Below, piece after piece: positions 1 through 8,176 of a stretch of DNA of 35,603 nucleotides. Numbering within the stretch: the stretch's first letter is position 1; each line of letters begins with the position of its first letter. A program made the position numbers and the translations under genes. A model generated the notes under the pieces. It searched no databases, was not told the origin of the DNA, and saw nothing but the letters and a program-made list of their open reading frames with translations. Source of the stretch: Lactiplantibacillus herbarum (GTDB lineage: Bacteria > Bacillota > Bacilli > Lactobacillales > Lactobacillaceae); the NCBI RefSeq assembly GCF_001039045.1, contig NZ_LFEE01000023.1:32378-67980 (forward strand), given 5' to 3'.

Positions 1-84
1 CCGCTAGTACTCCCCACCTCCGGCTAGACTAATTGATACTTGCAATTATTGTGGTTAACTTGAGTTTTTAAAGTAAGCTGACTG

Positions 85-325
85 TCAGCTGCTCAAATTC
101 AGTCTGAGCGGAGTCATCTGGGGAAATGTGCCATGAAAGTAATTTAAGGCGGCGGTATTGGCCGCTTTAAATTACGGGACGTCTTCAAAGACTTGCCCTT
201 TAGGCTTTGAAGCGAGGTTCCAGACCGCTCTCTGGCTGGGACCGGTCCCCATGGCACGTTTTCTCGGATGACGGAACGGTGAATTGAGTACTGATACACG
301 TCTGCACTTGCAGCTAATTTTTAAC
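85..325 (+). ncRNA. Candidate structured noncoding RNA, multi-branched, unidentified
   Basis: A 23-bp stem pairs 113-135 with 250-272 without a single mismatch. Four of the pairs are G-U on the + strand (they would be A-C on the other strand), so a + strand transcript is indicated. Inside it sit a 14-bp hairpin (139-152/162-175, one G-U), an 8-bp hairpin (183-190/205-212) and a third (216-221/238-243). Outside, CTCAAATTCA pairs with TGAATTGAG with one bulge, and AGCTGC (89-94) can close on GCAGCT (310-315), just before a short T run. No coding frame explains this, and no + strand gene follows until 5445, so a riboswitch for a neighbour is unlikely. A 6S-type RNA is possible, but the multi-branched shape is not the usual rod. 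The promoter and exact ends are not defined. Confidence 0.5.
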
Positions 326-348
326 TTTCATTAATGATTGAGCAACAA

Positions 349-394
349 AAAAATACCGGCAAGCCTCCCTATCTGGAGACTTGCCGGTATTTTT
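349..394 (-). terminator. Intrinsic terminator of the ABC exporter operon
   Basis: A perfect 15-bp inverted repeat (349-363/380-394, core TACCGGCAAG) has an A run at 347-353, which is a T7 run on the minus strand. It lies just beyond the stop of the lipoprotein gene and ends the operon that starts at 5004. T residues on the other side mean it may work in both directions. Confidence 0.9.
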
Positions 395-401
395 AATTAC
401 T

Positions 402-1373
402 TTATTTAGTCATAAAGATAAACAGATCAGAAGCTGATACCCCAATCGTAAACCGAACGCCCTTCGACGTGATCGGATCGATTGTTGTCGTACTACTGTT
501 GTTACTCTTAGTTTCTTTCTTAAACTGCTTCATCACAGTTTTTGCATCCGCACCAGTTGTCGTGGTGAGTAATGCAAACGCCGTTCCGAAATTCTTCTGA
601 CGAGACGTGCTCTTAAACGCTTTGGTTGGCACAATGACTGCTGCCCCCATAACGTCACCCTTTTGCACGTTCAACCGAATTTTATAATCCTTAGTCGTCA
701 ATGCATTGGTCAAACCATCACTCGGTGTCTTGGTTGGTAACAACTCATCCTTGACCTGCTTCTTAGCCGTCTTCATGGCCGCCTCAACAGTCTGTTGAGT
801 TGTCTGTAGACTAGCTGCTTGGGTCTTCAACTGAGCTGCAGCCGTTTGTTGCGCCTGCAACGTTTGTGCACCAGTTGCAGCCTCAGTACCACCTGCTTTG
901 ATCTGAGCTTGGGCCGTTTTGACCTTAGCTGCAATCGCTGTCTGTTGCTTCTTGAGGGCTGCGGCCTGAACTTGTAACTTCTGAGCAGTCTTTTGATCGG
1001 CTTTACTTAACTTAGACGCGATCAAGGCTTGATTATAAGTCGTTGCCATCTTTTGATAACCAACTAACTTCTTAGCCCCGTTCACGTGAACCGTCTTCGT
1101 ATCTGAACCAGCCTTAATCTTGACCGTTTGGCGGGTCTCCTTGGTTGGAACTTGAATCACAAACGTGTTGTTATGCACGCTTGCCGTCTTAGACTTGCCA
1201 CTATCCAATTGATAATGAACCGTCTTCTGATTAGTCGATCCTTTGACGGCGGCGACTAACCCATTACGGTTATACGTCGTCTTGGTTGTTGTTAGGGTAG
1301 TCTTACCACAACCCGCTAACAATAACGTTAACGCGCCGGCAGTTACCGCCACTAATGCTGTTTTTCGGAACAA
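402..1373 (-). CDS. Coiled-coil surface lipoprotein, third gene of the ABC exporter operon
   Basis: 323 residues. The signal peptide ends in lipobox LLAGC, with Cys22 as the predicted lipidated residue, so the protein should be anchored on the outer face of the membrane. After a Thr/Lys-rich beta-like segment (about 30-105) comes a long Ala/Gln/Lys helical region (about 108-210) predicted to be coiled coil, then a compact C-terminal part. No enzymatic motif is visible and I do not recognise a family. The start is TTG at 1373, chosen for the strong AGGAGGGG ribosome site just upstream. It follows the second exporter gene by 14 bp and shares its terminator, so it is probably co-transcribed and may be an accessory, sensor or substrate-handling partner of the exporter; that role is inference from position only. 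Confidence 0.8.
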   Translation of the reverse strand: MFRKTALVAVTAGALTLLLAGCGKTTLTTTKTTYNRNGLVAAVKGSTNQKTVHYQLDSGKSKTASVHNNTFVIQVPTKETRQTVKIKAGSDTKTVHVNGAKKLVGYQKMATTYNQALIASKLSKADQKTAQKLQVQAAALKKQQTAIAAKVKTAQAQIKAGGTEAATGAQTLQAQQTAAAQLKTQAASLQTTQQTVEAAMKTAKKQVKDELLPTKTPSDGLTNALTTKDYKIRLNVQKGDVMGAAVIVPTKAFKSTSRQKNFGTAFALLTTTTGADAKTVMKQFKKETKSNNSSTTTIDPITSKGVRFTIGVSASDLFIFMTK

Positions 1374-1387
1374 TTGACACCCCTCCT

Positions 1388-3274
1388 TTAGTCTAGGCTA
1401 ATATTACCGGTAAATTGACTATTATATAAATCGGCATAGAAACCATTTTGAGCCATCAATTCTTCGTGCGTCCCAGTTTCAACAACCGAACCATGGTTCA
1501 TAACAATGATATTATCGGCACCCTGAATCGTTGATAAACGGTGCGCCACAACGAAACTAGTCCGATTATGCAATAACCGTTCCATGGCATGTTGAATGTG
1601 GACTTCTGTCCGCGTATCAACAGAACTCGTTGCTTCATCAAGAATTAAAATCTCAGGATTAGCAACGAAGGCCCGGGCAATCGTCAATAATTGTCGTTGA
1701 CCTTGTGAAATATTCGAAGCTTCTTCGTTCAGAATCGTTTGATAACCATCTGGTAACTTACGAACAAAGCTATCCACGTGAGCAGCTTTGGCTGCAGCGT
1801 AAATTTCTTCGTCGGTAGCATCTTCACGACCATACTTCAAGTTATCGAAGATGGTTCCAGTAAAGAGCCAAGTTTCCTGAAGGACCATCGCAAAGTGTGA
1901 CCGGAGCTCCTCACGTTTTAAGTCACGCGTATCAACACCGTTCAACTTGATTAAACCACCCTTAATGTCGTAGAAACGTTCCAATAAGTTAATAATGGTC
2001 GTCTTCCCGGCACCAGTTGGTCCAACGATGGCGACTTGCTGACCGCTCTTAACGTCCAAGTTGTAGTCTTCCATCAATAGGTTATTATCGTTATAACCAA
2101 ATTGAACGTGTTCCAAGCTGATTAAGTTATCGCTATCTGCAACTGCAGGAACGTCTGACTTAGTCTGCTTCATTTCTTCTTCGTCCAAGACTTCGAAGAC
2201 CCGTTCAGCAGAGGCAACCGTTGATTGAATCGTGTTCAACAAGTTAGCCATCTGTGAGATTGGTTGTGAGAATTGTTGCGTGTATTGTAAGAAGGCTTGG
2301 ATATTACCTAATGAAACCTTACCGTTAGCAACGTCGATCCCACCAATAATGGCAACAAAGACGTAGCCGATGTTATTTAAGAACATCATTAACGGCATGA
2401 TAATCCCAGAGATAAATTGGGCTTTCCAAGCTGATTGGTAATAATTATTATTTTGAACTTCAAAGTCATCAATGGCATCTTGTTCCTTATTGAAACTCTT
2501 GATGACCACGTGACCCGCATAGTTTTCTTCAACTTGGTTATTAAGTAGCCCCAAGCTCTTTTGTTGCGTACCGAAGAACTTCTGTGATTTAGGTGCAATC
2601 ACACCAACCACAATCACACTAAGTGGTAAGACGACCATCGCGATCAAAGTTAACTTCCAACTGATCGTTAACATCATCCAGATGGTCCCAACGAAGGTCA
2701 CCGTACTCGTTACCGCCTGCGTTAAGTTTTGTTGCAAAGTGTTCGCGATATTATCCATATCGTTAACGGCCCGACTCATAATATCCCCATTAGAATGGGT
2801 ATCATAATATGAAATCGGAACTTTTTGCATCTTACCTTTAAACGAACGACGTAACTTATAAACGGTCCGTTGTGAGATACGGGTCATGATGAACTGTTGG
2901 ATGTAGTTAAATAGCGCTGACGCTAAGTACATCACTAACACGATCATAATGATCTGACCAATCTTTTCAAAGTTGATTGGATAGCCAGATTGACTGATCC
3001 CAGCTTTTTGCTGAGCAGCACCCTTCATAATCCCTTTATAAATTTCGGTCGTTGCTTTCCCTAAAATCTTAGGGGTTCTAATTTGGAAGATCACGGAAGC
3101 AATGGCGAAGATCATAACAATTGCCAGACCAACCCAGCGATCTGACATGTAACGCATTAAGCGCATTGCCGTTTTCCAGAAACTCTTAGGCTTTTCAACG
3201 ACGCCATGACTACCAGGGCCGTGTCCGCCCATTGGACGTGCCGGTTTTGCACTAGCTGAATTCTTTTCACTCAT
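1388..3274 (-). CDS. Heterodimeric ABC multidrug exporter subunit with catalytic Walker B (LmrD/BmrD type)
   Basis: 628 residues: a charged, Gly/His/Pro-rich N-terminal extension (about 1-30), a six-helix ABC exporter membrane domain (about 45-345) and a C-terminal ATPase. Walker A GPTGAGKTT is near residue 419, the signature is ISQGQ (degenerate against LSGGQ), Walker B is ILILDEATS near 548 with the catalytic Glu, and the switch His is in VAHRLS. In heterodimeric exporters of this class the larger subunit carries the working Walker B, as here. The start ATG overlaps the stop of the preceding subunit (TAATG), with GAGAGGAGG upstream, so the two are translationally coupled. The likely role is export of amphipathic drugs or peptides; the substrate cannot be read from the sequence. 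Confidence 0.9.
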   Translation of the reverse strand: MSEKNSASAKPARPMGGHGPGSHGVVEKPKSFWKTAMRLMRYMSDRWVGLAIVMIFAIASVIFQIRTPKILGKATTEIYKGIMKGAAQQKAGISQSGYPINFEKIGQIIMIVLVMYLASALFNYIQQFIMTRISQRTVYKLRRSFKGKMQKVPISYYDTHSNGDIMSRAVNDMDNIANTLQQNLTQAVTSTVTFVGTIWMMLTISWKLTLIAMVVLPLSVIVVGVIAPKSQKFFGTQQKSLGLLNNQVEENYAGHVVIKSFNKEQDAIDDFEVQNNNYYQSAWKAQFISGIIMPLMMFLNNIGYVFVAIIGGIDVANGKVSLGNIQAFLQYTQQFSQPISQMANLLNTIQSTVASAERVFEVLDEEEMKQTKSDVPAVADSDNLISLEHVQFGYNDNNLLMEDYNLDVKSGQQVAIVGPTGAGKTTIINLLERFYDIKGGLIKLNGVDTRDLKREELRSHFAMVLQETWLFTGTIFDNLKYGREDATDEEIYAAAKAAHVDSFVRKLPDGYQTILNEEASNISQGQRQLLTIARAFVANPEILILDEATSSVDTRTEVHIQHAMERLLHNRTSFVVAHRLSTIQGADNIIVMNHGSVVETGTHEELMAQNGFYADLYNSQFTGNISLD

Positions 3275-5004
3275 TACAGCTGATCCTCCTCTCGTAATTG
3301 TGACTTCATGATTTCTTGATAAACTTCATTATTAGCTTTTAATTCAGCATGGGTTCCCTTACCGACTAACTTACCGTCGTCAAGTACGAGAATTAGATCA
3401 GCATCGGCAACTGTCGCAATCCGTTGCGCAACGATCACAACCACACTCTTTTGAATCTGCTTGTCCTGACGCAATTCAGCACGTAACTGTGCATCCGTCT
3501 TAAAGTCTAACGCTGAGAACGAATCATCAAAGACGTACGTTGAAGCACGTTTAACTAATGCTCGTGCAATGGCTAAACGTTGACGTTGACCACCGGAGAA
3601 GTTACCCCCACCCTGTTCAACGTGCGCATCAAGGCCGCCTTCTTCCTTAACGAAATCCGTTGAGCGTGCAATTTCAATTGCGTGCCAGATTTCATCATCG
3701 GTTGCATCGGCATTCCCAAATTTCATATTATCCCGGATCGTCCCGGTAAACAAAGTGGCCGTCTGTGGTACAAATGAAACAGCTTGATGTAAGTCAGTCA
3801 ATTTCAACTTACGAACATCTTCACCATCTAAATCAACAGCACCACTTTCGATATCGTAAAAACGAGGAATTAAGTTAACTAACGTTGATTTACCTGAACC
3901 AGTCCCACCGATGATTGCCACCGTTTGACCAGAATGTGCTTCAAAATCAATATCCGTTAAAGCTAACTGTTCCGCATTCTGATAGCGGTAGTTAACGTGG
4001 TCAAAAACTAAGTTGTGTTCATCTGTAGCTGGTAATGCGGCTGCTTGTTCTGGATCATTGATTTTTGGTTCAATATCCAAGACTTCTTGAATCCGGGTAG
4101 CAGAAGCTGCTGCACGAGGAATGAGGGCAAAAACCATTGCAAGCATCATGAAACTCATCAAAACTTGCATTGCGTAAGTCATGAACGCAATCATGTTCCC
4201 AACTGGCATCGTTTGGCTACCAATCAATTGGCCACCAAACCATACAATCGCAACGTTAGTCCCACTCATAATTAAAGTCATGACGGGGTAAGCTAAGGCC
4301 ACAATCGTGTTAACTTTGACCGCATTCTTCGTGTAGTCTTGGTTAGCATCTTCAAAACGATCTTGTTCAAACTTATCTTGACGGAAGGCCCGGATAACTC
4401 GAACACCGGTCAAACCTTCACGAAAGACCAAGTTGATACGGTCGGTCTTAGTTTGCATTGCCCGGAATAATGGGATTGCAAAGCTCATGATCAAGCCGAT
4501 AAAGATTAACAATACCGGAATTGAAACCACAAAGATCCACGTTAATTCATGACTCTTGGTATAGGCTAAGAAGCTGGCCCCAACTAACATGATTGGTGCC
4601 ATGATCATCATCCGTAACGCCATCATGGCAACGTTTTGAATCTGAACAACGTCATTAGTCGTCCGGGTAATCAGTGAAGAAGTTTCCACTTTATCGAACT
4701 CATCGTTAGAAAAGTGAATAACCTTCTTATAAATATCTGAACGTAGATTCTTACCTAATTGTTGTGATGACCGTGCAGCAAGGAAAACATTCCCAAAAGC
4801 TGCAACGACAGATAATAATGAGAAACCGATCATTTCAAAACCGATTTTCCAAATATAAGCGACGTCACCAGTGGCAACCCCGTTATTCACAATATTGGAT
4901 GTTAAACTAGGCAGGTTCAAATTAGCGACAACTTGCACGATCATGAATAACACCGCACCAATTACCGCCGGATATGAGATCCGACCCTTTGCTATTTTAA
5001 GCAT
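3274..5004 (-). CDS. Heterodimeric ABC multidrug exporter subunit with degenerate ATP site (LmrC/BmrC type)
   Basis: 576 residues: six-helix exporter membrane domain (about 15-310), then ATPase with Walker A GGTGSGKST (near 365) and an intact FSGGQ signature. Walker B reads YVFDDSFSALD, so Asp replaces the catalytic Glu, and the switch histidine is Gln (VAQRIATV). This is the pattern of the noncatalytic partner in LmrCD, BmrCD and TM287/288. Its good signature would complete the active site formed by the neighbour's Walker motifs, while its own Walker motifs pair with the neighbour's ISQGQ in the degenerate site. First gene of the operon; ribosome site AAGGGGAG lies before the ATG. Regulation is probably through the operator-like repeat in the promoter at 5052-5080. 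Confidence 0.9.
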   Translation of the reverse strand: MLKIAKGRISYPAVIGAVLFMIVQVVANLNLPSLTSNIVNNGVATGDVAYIWKIGFEMIGFSLLSVVAAFGNVFLAARSSQQLGKNLRSDIYKKVIHFSNDEFDKVETSSLITRTTNDVVQIQNVAMMALRMMIMAPIMLVGASFLAYTKSHELTWIFVVSIPVLLIFIGLIMSFAIPLFRAMQTKTDRINLVFREGLTGVRVIRAFRQDKFEQDRFEDANQDYTKNAVKVNTIVALAYPVMTLIMSGTNVAIVWFGGQLIGSQTMPVGNMIAFMTYAMQVLMSFMMLAMVFALIPRAAASATRIQEVLDIEPKINDPEQAAALPATDEHNLVFDHVNYRYQNAEQLALTDIDFEAHSGQTVAIIGGTGSGKSTLVNLIPRFYDIESGAVDLDGEDVRKLKLTDLHQAVSFVPQTATLFTGTIRDNMKFGNADATDDEIWHAIEIARSTDFVKEEGGLDAHVEQGGGNFSGGQRQRLAIARALVKRASTYVFDDSFSALDFKTDAQLRAELRQDKQIQKSVVVIVAQRIATVADADLILVLDDGKLVGKGTHAELKANNEVYQEIMKSQLREEDQL

Positions 5005-5051
5005 TTACACGCTCCCCTTCATTCATTATCAAATTAATAATGCAATATATT

Positions 5052-5080
5052 AATCTAACGAAAAATCGTTACTTTGTCAA
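5052..5080 (-). promoter_or_regulatory. Promoter of the ABC exporter operon with operator-like inverted repeat
   Basis: On the minus strand, TTGACA (5080-5075) is followed after 17 bp by TAGATT (5057-5052). Within the spacer lies a perfect inverted repeat AACGA-AAAA-TCGTT (5057-5070). A dyad placed between -35 and -10 is typical of a repressor site; multidrug exporters in this group are often controlled by MarR or TetR/PadR-type repressors, but no regulator gene is visible nearby. Confidence 0.65.
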
Positions 5081-5444
5081 CCATCTTTACAAACCTCACG
5101 TAAATAATTGTAACTCACTCGTTAACCTTTGGCACTTAAAAGGTATTAAGATTTTCTAAAGGTCGATACCCCCAGCACGACAGTAAAACGCACACCGTTA
5201 CTGACTGGTAACGACATGCGTTCTTGATAATCTTATTCTACCCTTTACAGCAAGACCTGTAGACTGTAAACACTCATTAACTTCATGATATTCATCGACA
5301 AATACTGGCACGCTATCTCCCATTAGCACAGTCAAGCCTTAACTAATTTGCAAAAGCTTACCCCTAACCGCTAATAAGTCGTGCCACGCTCGCCAAAATC
5401 AGCTAAGATAGGATTAGTTCTAATTTTAACGGGGGAATTCAATC
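5081..5444. other. Divergent intergenic region between exporter operon and deacetylase
   Basis: No credible gene. It contains an interrupted inverted repeat at 5187-5222 (AACGCA and CGTTAC arms pairing with GTAACG and TGCGTT across a 3x3 internal loop) without a good T run, so it may be a regulatory dyad rather than a terminator. The ribosome site GGGGGAA lies just before the deacetylase ATG. I could not assign a convincing promoter for that gene; TAAGAT at 5404-5409 is a possible -10 element with a poor -35. Confidence 0.4.
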
Positions 5445-6293
5445 ATGCATTTACGGGGAACCAAGTATTTATTTGGTGTTTTACTGCTAGGCTTATTAGC
5501 TGGCTGTACGGCCACCACTGCGACCAAGCAGCACACTTCTAGCTCATCAGCTAAGGTGGCGACTAAAAGCTCGCAAACAGCAGCTAAACACCATCAGTCA
5601 ACCGACCCTTATCGGCACTGGCACTCAGTAAAAAAAGTAACGCTTCCTATATTAATGTATCATAGCATCTCTAGTGGTAACCAATTGCGGGTGCCCGCTA
5701 AAGAGTTTAAAACACAGATGGCCTATTTAAAGCAACACGGCTACCGGACATTGACCGCTAACGAAGCCGTCTACGCGCTGAAGTATCATCGTGTACCACA
5801 GAATAAAATCGTCTGGGTAACGTTGGACGACAGCTATAAGGACAACATGACCGCCGCATGGCCGATCATTAAGCAAAACCATCAGCACGCGACCATTAAT
5901 TTCATCACGGGCTTTACGGGTAAGAAAACCCATTTAACTCTCGCTGACGCTAAATTGATGAAGGCATCGGGTGCCATTGATTTTCAAAGTCACACAGTCC
6001 GCCACTTAGACTTGAACGACCTCACCTATCAGGTTCAATTGACTGAACTGGTTAGTTCTAAGAAGTGGCTTGACCACAACTTGCACCAGAATACGCAGGT
6101 CATTTGCTACCCAGCTGGCCGGGCTAACGCCTTGACGATCAAAGCCGACAAAGCTGCTCATTACCAATACGCGCTATCGACTGTTCCAGGAATCGCTACT
6201 AGTCAACAGGATCAGTACAACTTACCACGTCAGCGGGTTGTTCCGGGAATGTCGTTAGCCGCGTTTTCATCTTTGTTAGAATTCAGTGATTAA
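5445..6293 (+). CDS. Lipoprotein polysaccharide deacetylase (NodB homology domain)
   Basis: 282 residues. Signal peptide with lipobox LLAGC, then a Ser/Thr/Lys-rich linker (about 25-60) and a carbohydrate esterase family 4 fold. LPILMYHS near 67 is the usual first strand. TLDDS near 126 carries the catalytic and metal-binding Asp pair (family form TFDDG), HTVRH near 183 supplies the two metal His, and CYPAGR near 221 matches motif 3. The domain most resembles the short PgaB/IcaB-like or peptidoglycan deacetylases that remove N- or O-acetyl groups from cell-wall or exopolysaccharide glycans outside the membrane. It stands alone between two intergenic regions, with its own terminator, and is the last intact host-type gene before the prophage end. 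The exact substrate is unknown. Confidence 0.88.
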   Translation: MHLRGTKYLFGVLLLGLLAGCTATTATKQHTSSSSAKVATKSSQTAAKHHQSTDPYRHWHSVKKVTLPILMYHSISSGNQLRVPAKEFKTQMAYLKQHGYRTLTANEAVYALKYHRVPQNKIVWVTLDDSYKDNMTAAWPIIKQNHQHATINFITGFTGKKTHLTLADAKLMKASGAIDFQSHTVRHLDLNDLTYQVQLTELVSSKKWLDHNLHQNTQVICYPAGRANALTIKADKAAHYQYALSTVPGIATSQQDQYNLPRQRVVPGMSLAAFSSLLEFSD

Positions 6294-6349
6294 TGCCATT
6301 CTAGCAACTTTCTTTCAAATCCAACTGCTTTAAACTAATGACCACATAC

Positions 6350-6395
6350 AACAAAGCCCTGACCTAAGTTATTCGACTTGGTTCAGGGCTTTGTT
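6350..6395 (+). terminator. Intrinsic terminator after the deacetylase gene
   Basis: A perfect 13-bp inverted repeat (AACAAAGCCCTGA, 6350-6362, with 6383-6395) lies 56 bp after the stop codon. The T content after the stem is modest. Confidence 0.75.
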
Positions 6396-6489
6396 CGCTC
6401 TCTATCACTATTTATTTAATCAATCTAAATAACCAGTATCATAAACACCATGCCAGTTTTTTTGCACCAAGAATCAATACTACTATCAA

Positions 6490-6648
6490 TCAACGTTGCT
6501 TATTCCTCAAGATGAGACTTGCACTTGACACAACCGATGCACTACTTGAGCTTGACGTACTTGATAAACTGCCTGAATCTGATGGTGAATAATTATCAAT
6601 CAACAACCATAATGCACTAATACTAAGCATTCTTGGTTTATCGTTCAT
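6490..6648 (-). pseudogene. Small Ser-rich ORF, remnant downstream partner
   Basis: A 52-residue frame starting MNDKPRML and ending in a Ser-rich stretch. Its ATG overlaps the stop of the decayed frame upstream by 11 bp, a phage-like coupling. I recognise no family. Because its upstream partner is clearly broken, this is probably also a leftover. Confidence 0.35.
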
Positions 6649-6885
6649 CTGATAACTTAATATGAACATTTTTCTCTGCCTTTTCACTGGCTATCATCTT
6701 AGCAAACTTTGTACACTCATCTTCGATATATTCTAACGCTTGACTTGCTTAGTCCAATCAGATTCAAAGTCTTTATCTGCTTCTGAATCTAATTGAGATT
6801 GCGTAAACGTTGTTACATCTGTTGGCTCCGCTGGTTGAGAATTATTGTTTAGTTAAGTCTATATACCTGTAATTTCTTCGACTAT
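6638..6885 (-). pseudogene. Degenerate phage-like ORF with two stops and a frameshift
   Basis: Reading leftwards, a good ribosome site (AGGAGG) precedes an ATA where a start codon would be expected. The frame continues VEEITGI, then TAG and TAA, then an acidic segment with the phage-like motif TTFTQSQLDSEADK up to WTKQ. After that the reading continues in another frame (ALEYIEDEC...HIKLSDER, stop at 6638). The combination of lost start, two nonsense codons and one shift marks a decayed gene. The TFTQ-x-LD motif vaguely recalls phage scaffold proteins, which is weak evidence. Confidence 0.45.
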
Positions 6886-6889
6886 GGTG

Positions 6890-7028
6890 ATTCCTCCTGA
6901 AATTAGCTCAAAACAAAAAGTCGTGTTACCGATTCCGACCACGCCAATAGGCCTAGCTACGGTCACACGTCTTATTACTTCACGATGTTTATTTGTACGT
7001 AGTTTAATGACTTGATTGGGTCATAATA
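6890..7028. other. Noncoding stretch with an imperfect inverted repeat
   Basis: No gene seen. A 14-nt arm pair (6918-6931 with 6960-6973, two mismatches) encloses a GGCC-containing loop. It may be a weak terminator or chance structure. Confidence 0.25.
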
Positions 7029-7736
7029 TTATTTCAAAGCATTATCAACATAATTATATAGCTCTCGTTGCAAGTCCCCGACTAATTCTCCAATTTTTTG
7101 TCTATAATTATCAACCTGATCACAATAATACTTATCTCCAAAAATATAATCATGTGTGCCAGGATAATCTAAAGAGTTCAATTTATAAATACGACAATTT
7201 ACTTTTTTAGCTTCAAAATCACTAATTTCTGTAATTAGCTGTTGATATTGCATTCTATTCTCTGAAGATGCATATGCAATCATAGCATCTAATTTAAAGC
7301 GACTTTCGGATAACAAATTACTCTCCACGTGAAATTTTCCATCAAAATCTTTGGTTTCTTGTTCAACAAAGGTTTTACTAGCTCCATGACGAACAGTTGC
7401 ATAGAAGTCATCCAACAATAATGCATTAGGAAAGATTTGTTCTTCAAACATTGGGAAAATTAATGGTATTAATTCTGTTAAATTTTCTATTGCTTTTTTC
7501 TCAACGTACATTTTTTCTTCTAAATGTAATTGTCTATTTTTATCATCTACCGATTTTCTTCGTTCTACGCCAAATTGATTTTTAAGTTACCTTTGAGAGA
7601 ACAAATTTGAAATTAATAACACAATAATCGTAGTTAGTGCAGGCACCCCAACAGTAATTAATGTTTTAGTCCACGAATCATTATTCACCAAACTGATCCG
7701 ATTCATAATATCCTGATTTGTTATAGTTAATAGCAT
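7029..7736 (-). pseudogene. Membrane-anchored protein interrupted by one in-frame TAA
   Basis: With the stop at 7589-7587 ignored, a single frame of 235 residues runs from ATG 7736 (ribosome site GAGGTG at good spacing) to 7029. The first 49 codons encode a short tail and one transmembrane helix (about 25-46, TLITVGVPALTTIIVLLI). After the TAA the same frame continues through a charged linker into a helical cytoplasmic domain that can start by itself at ATG 7511 (160 residues). The match of frame, ribosome site and topology argues that this was one gene. Family not recognised. Its position between the lysis cassette and host DNA is typical of prophage cargo such as superinfection-exclusion membrane proteins, but that role is not shown by the sequence. 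Confidence 0.6.
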
Positions 7737-7830
7737 TTAAATCACCTCATCTATTAACTATAGCAAATCAAGAACTAGAATTCTTACCAAAATAAAAAGC
7801 CATCTCAATCAATAAGATGACTATCACACT

Positions 7831-8088
7831 CTAATAATATAAAACATCATTTTTCCTAATTTCAGCATCTAAGATTATATCCACTTTACCAGCAGGTAGG
7901 CTTTCAGGATTATTGTATAACGGAATTGAAACAACACTTAATCTTTTTCCAGATTCAAGATGAACAACAGACCCCGCATCAATTACTTTATGTGGTCGTG
8001 TAATCGTCACTACTGATTGTCCACGATACATATATACACTTTCAGCAATAATATTTTCAGTCATTAGTATGATATAGCCCTCCCACAT
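7831..8088 (-). CDS. Small hypothetical protein, possibly a 5'-truncated gene
   Basis: 85 residues from ATG 8088, or 77 from ATG 8064 (GGGAGG lies about 13 nt before the latter). The frame is open upstream for a further 28 codons to 8172, with a plausible helical sequence (SLKSTRKAISDTKKRLK) but no start codon, ending at a TAA just beside the repeat element at 8177. This suggests the 5' end of a larger gene was lost at that junction. The C-terminal part (about 20-75) looks beta-rich. No family recognised. Confidence 0.4.
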   Translation of the reverse strand: MWEGYIILMTENIIAESVYMYRGQSVVTITRPHKVIDAGSVVHLESGKRLSVVSIPLYNNPESLPAGKVDIILDAEIRKNDVLYY

Positions 8089-8176
8089 TTTAAGTCTTTT
8101 CTTAGTATCACTAATTGCTTTTCGAGTTGATTTTAAACTATTCGCATTATCAAGTAAATACGGGACAACTAATTAG

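Noticed and set aside
5187-5222. Interrupted inverted repeat as an intrinsic terminator
   Set aside because: No adequate T run on either strand and no gene ends beside it.
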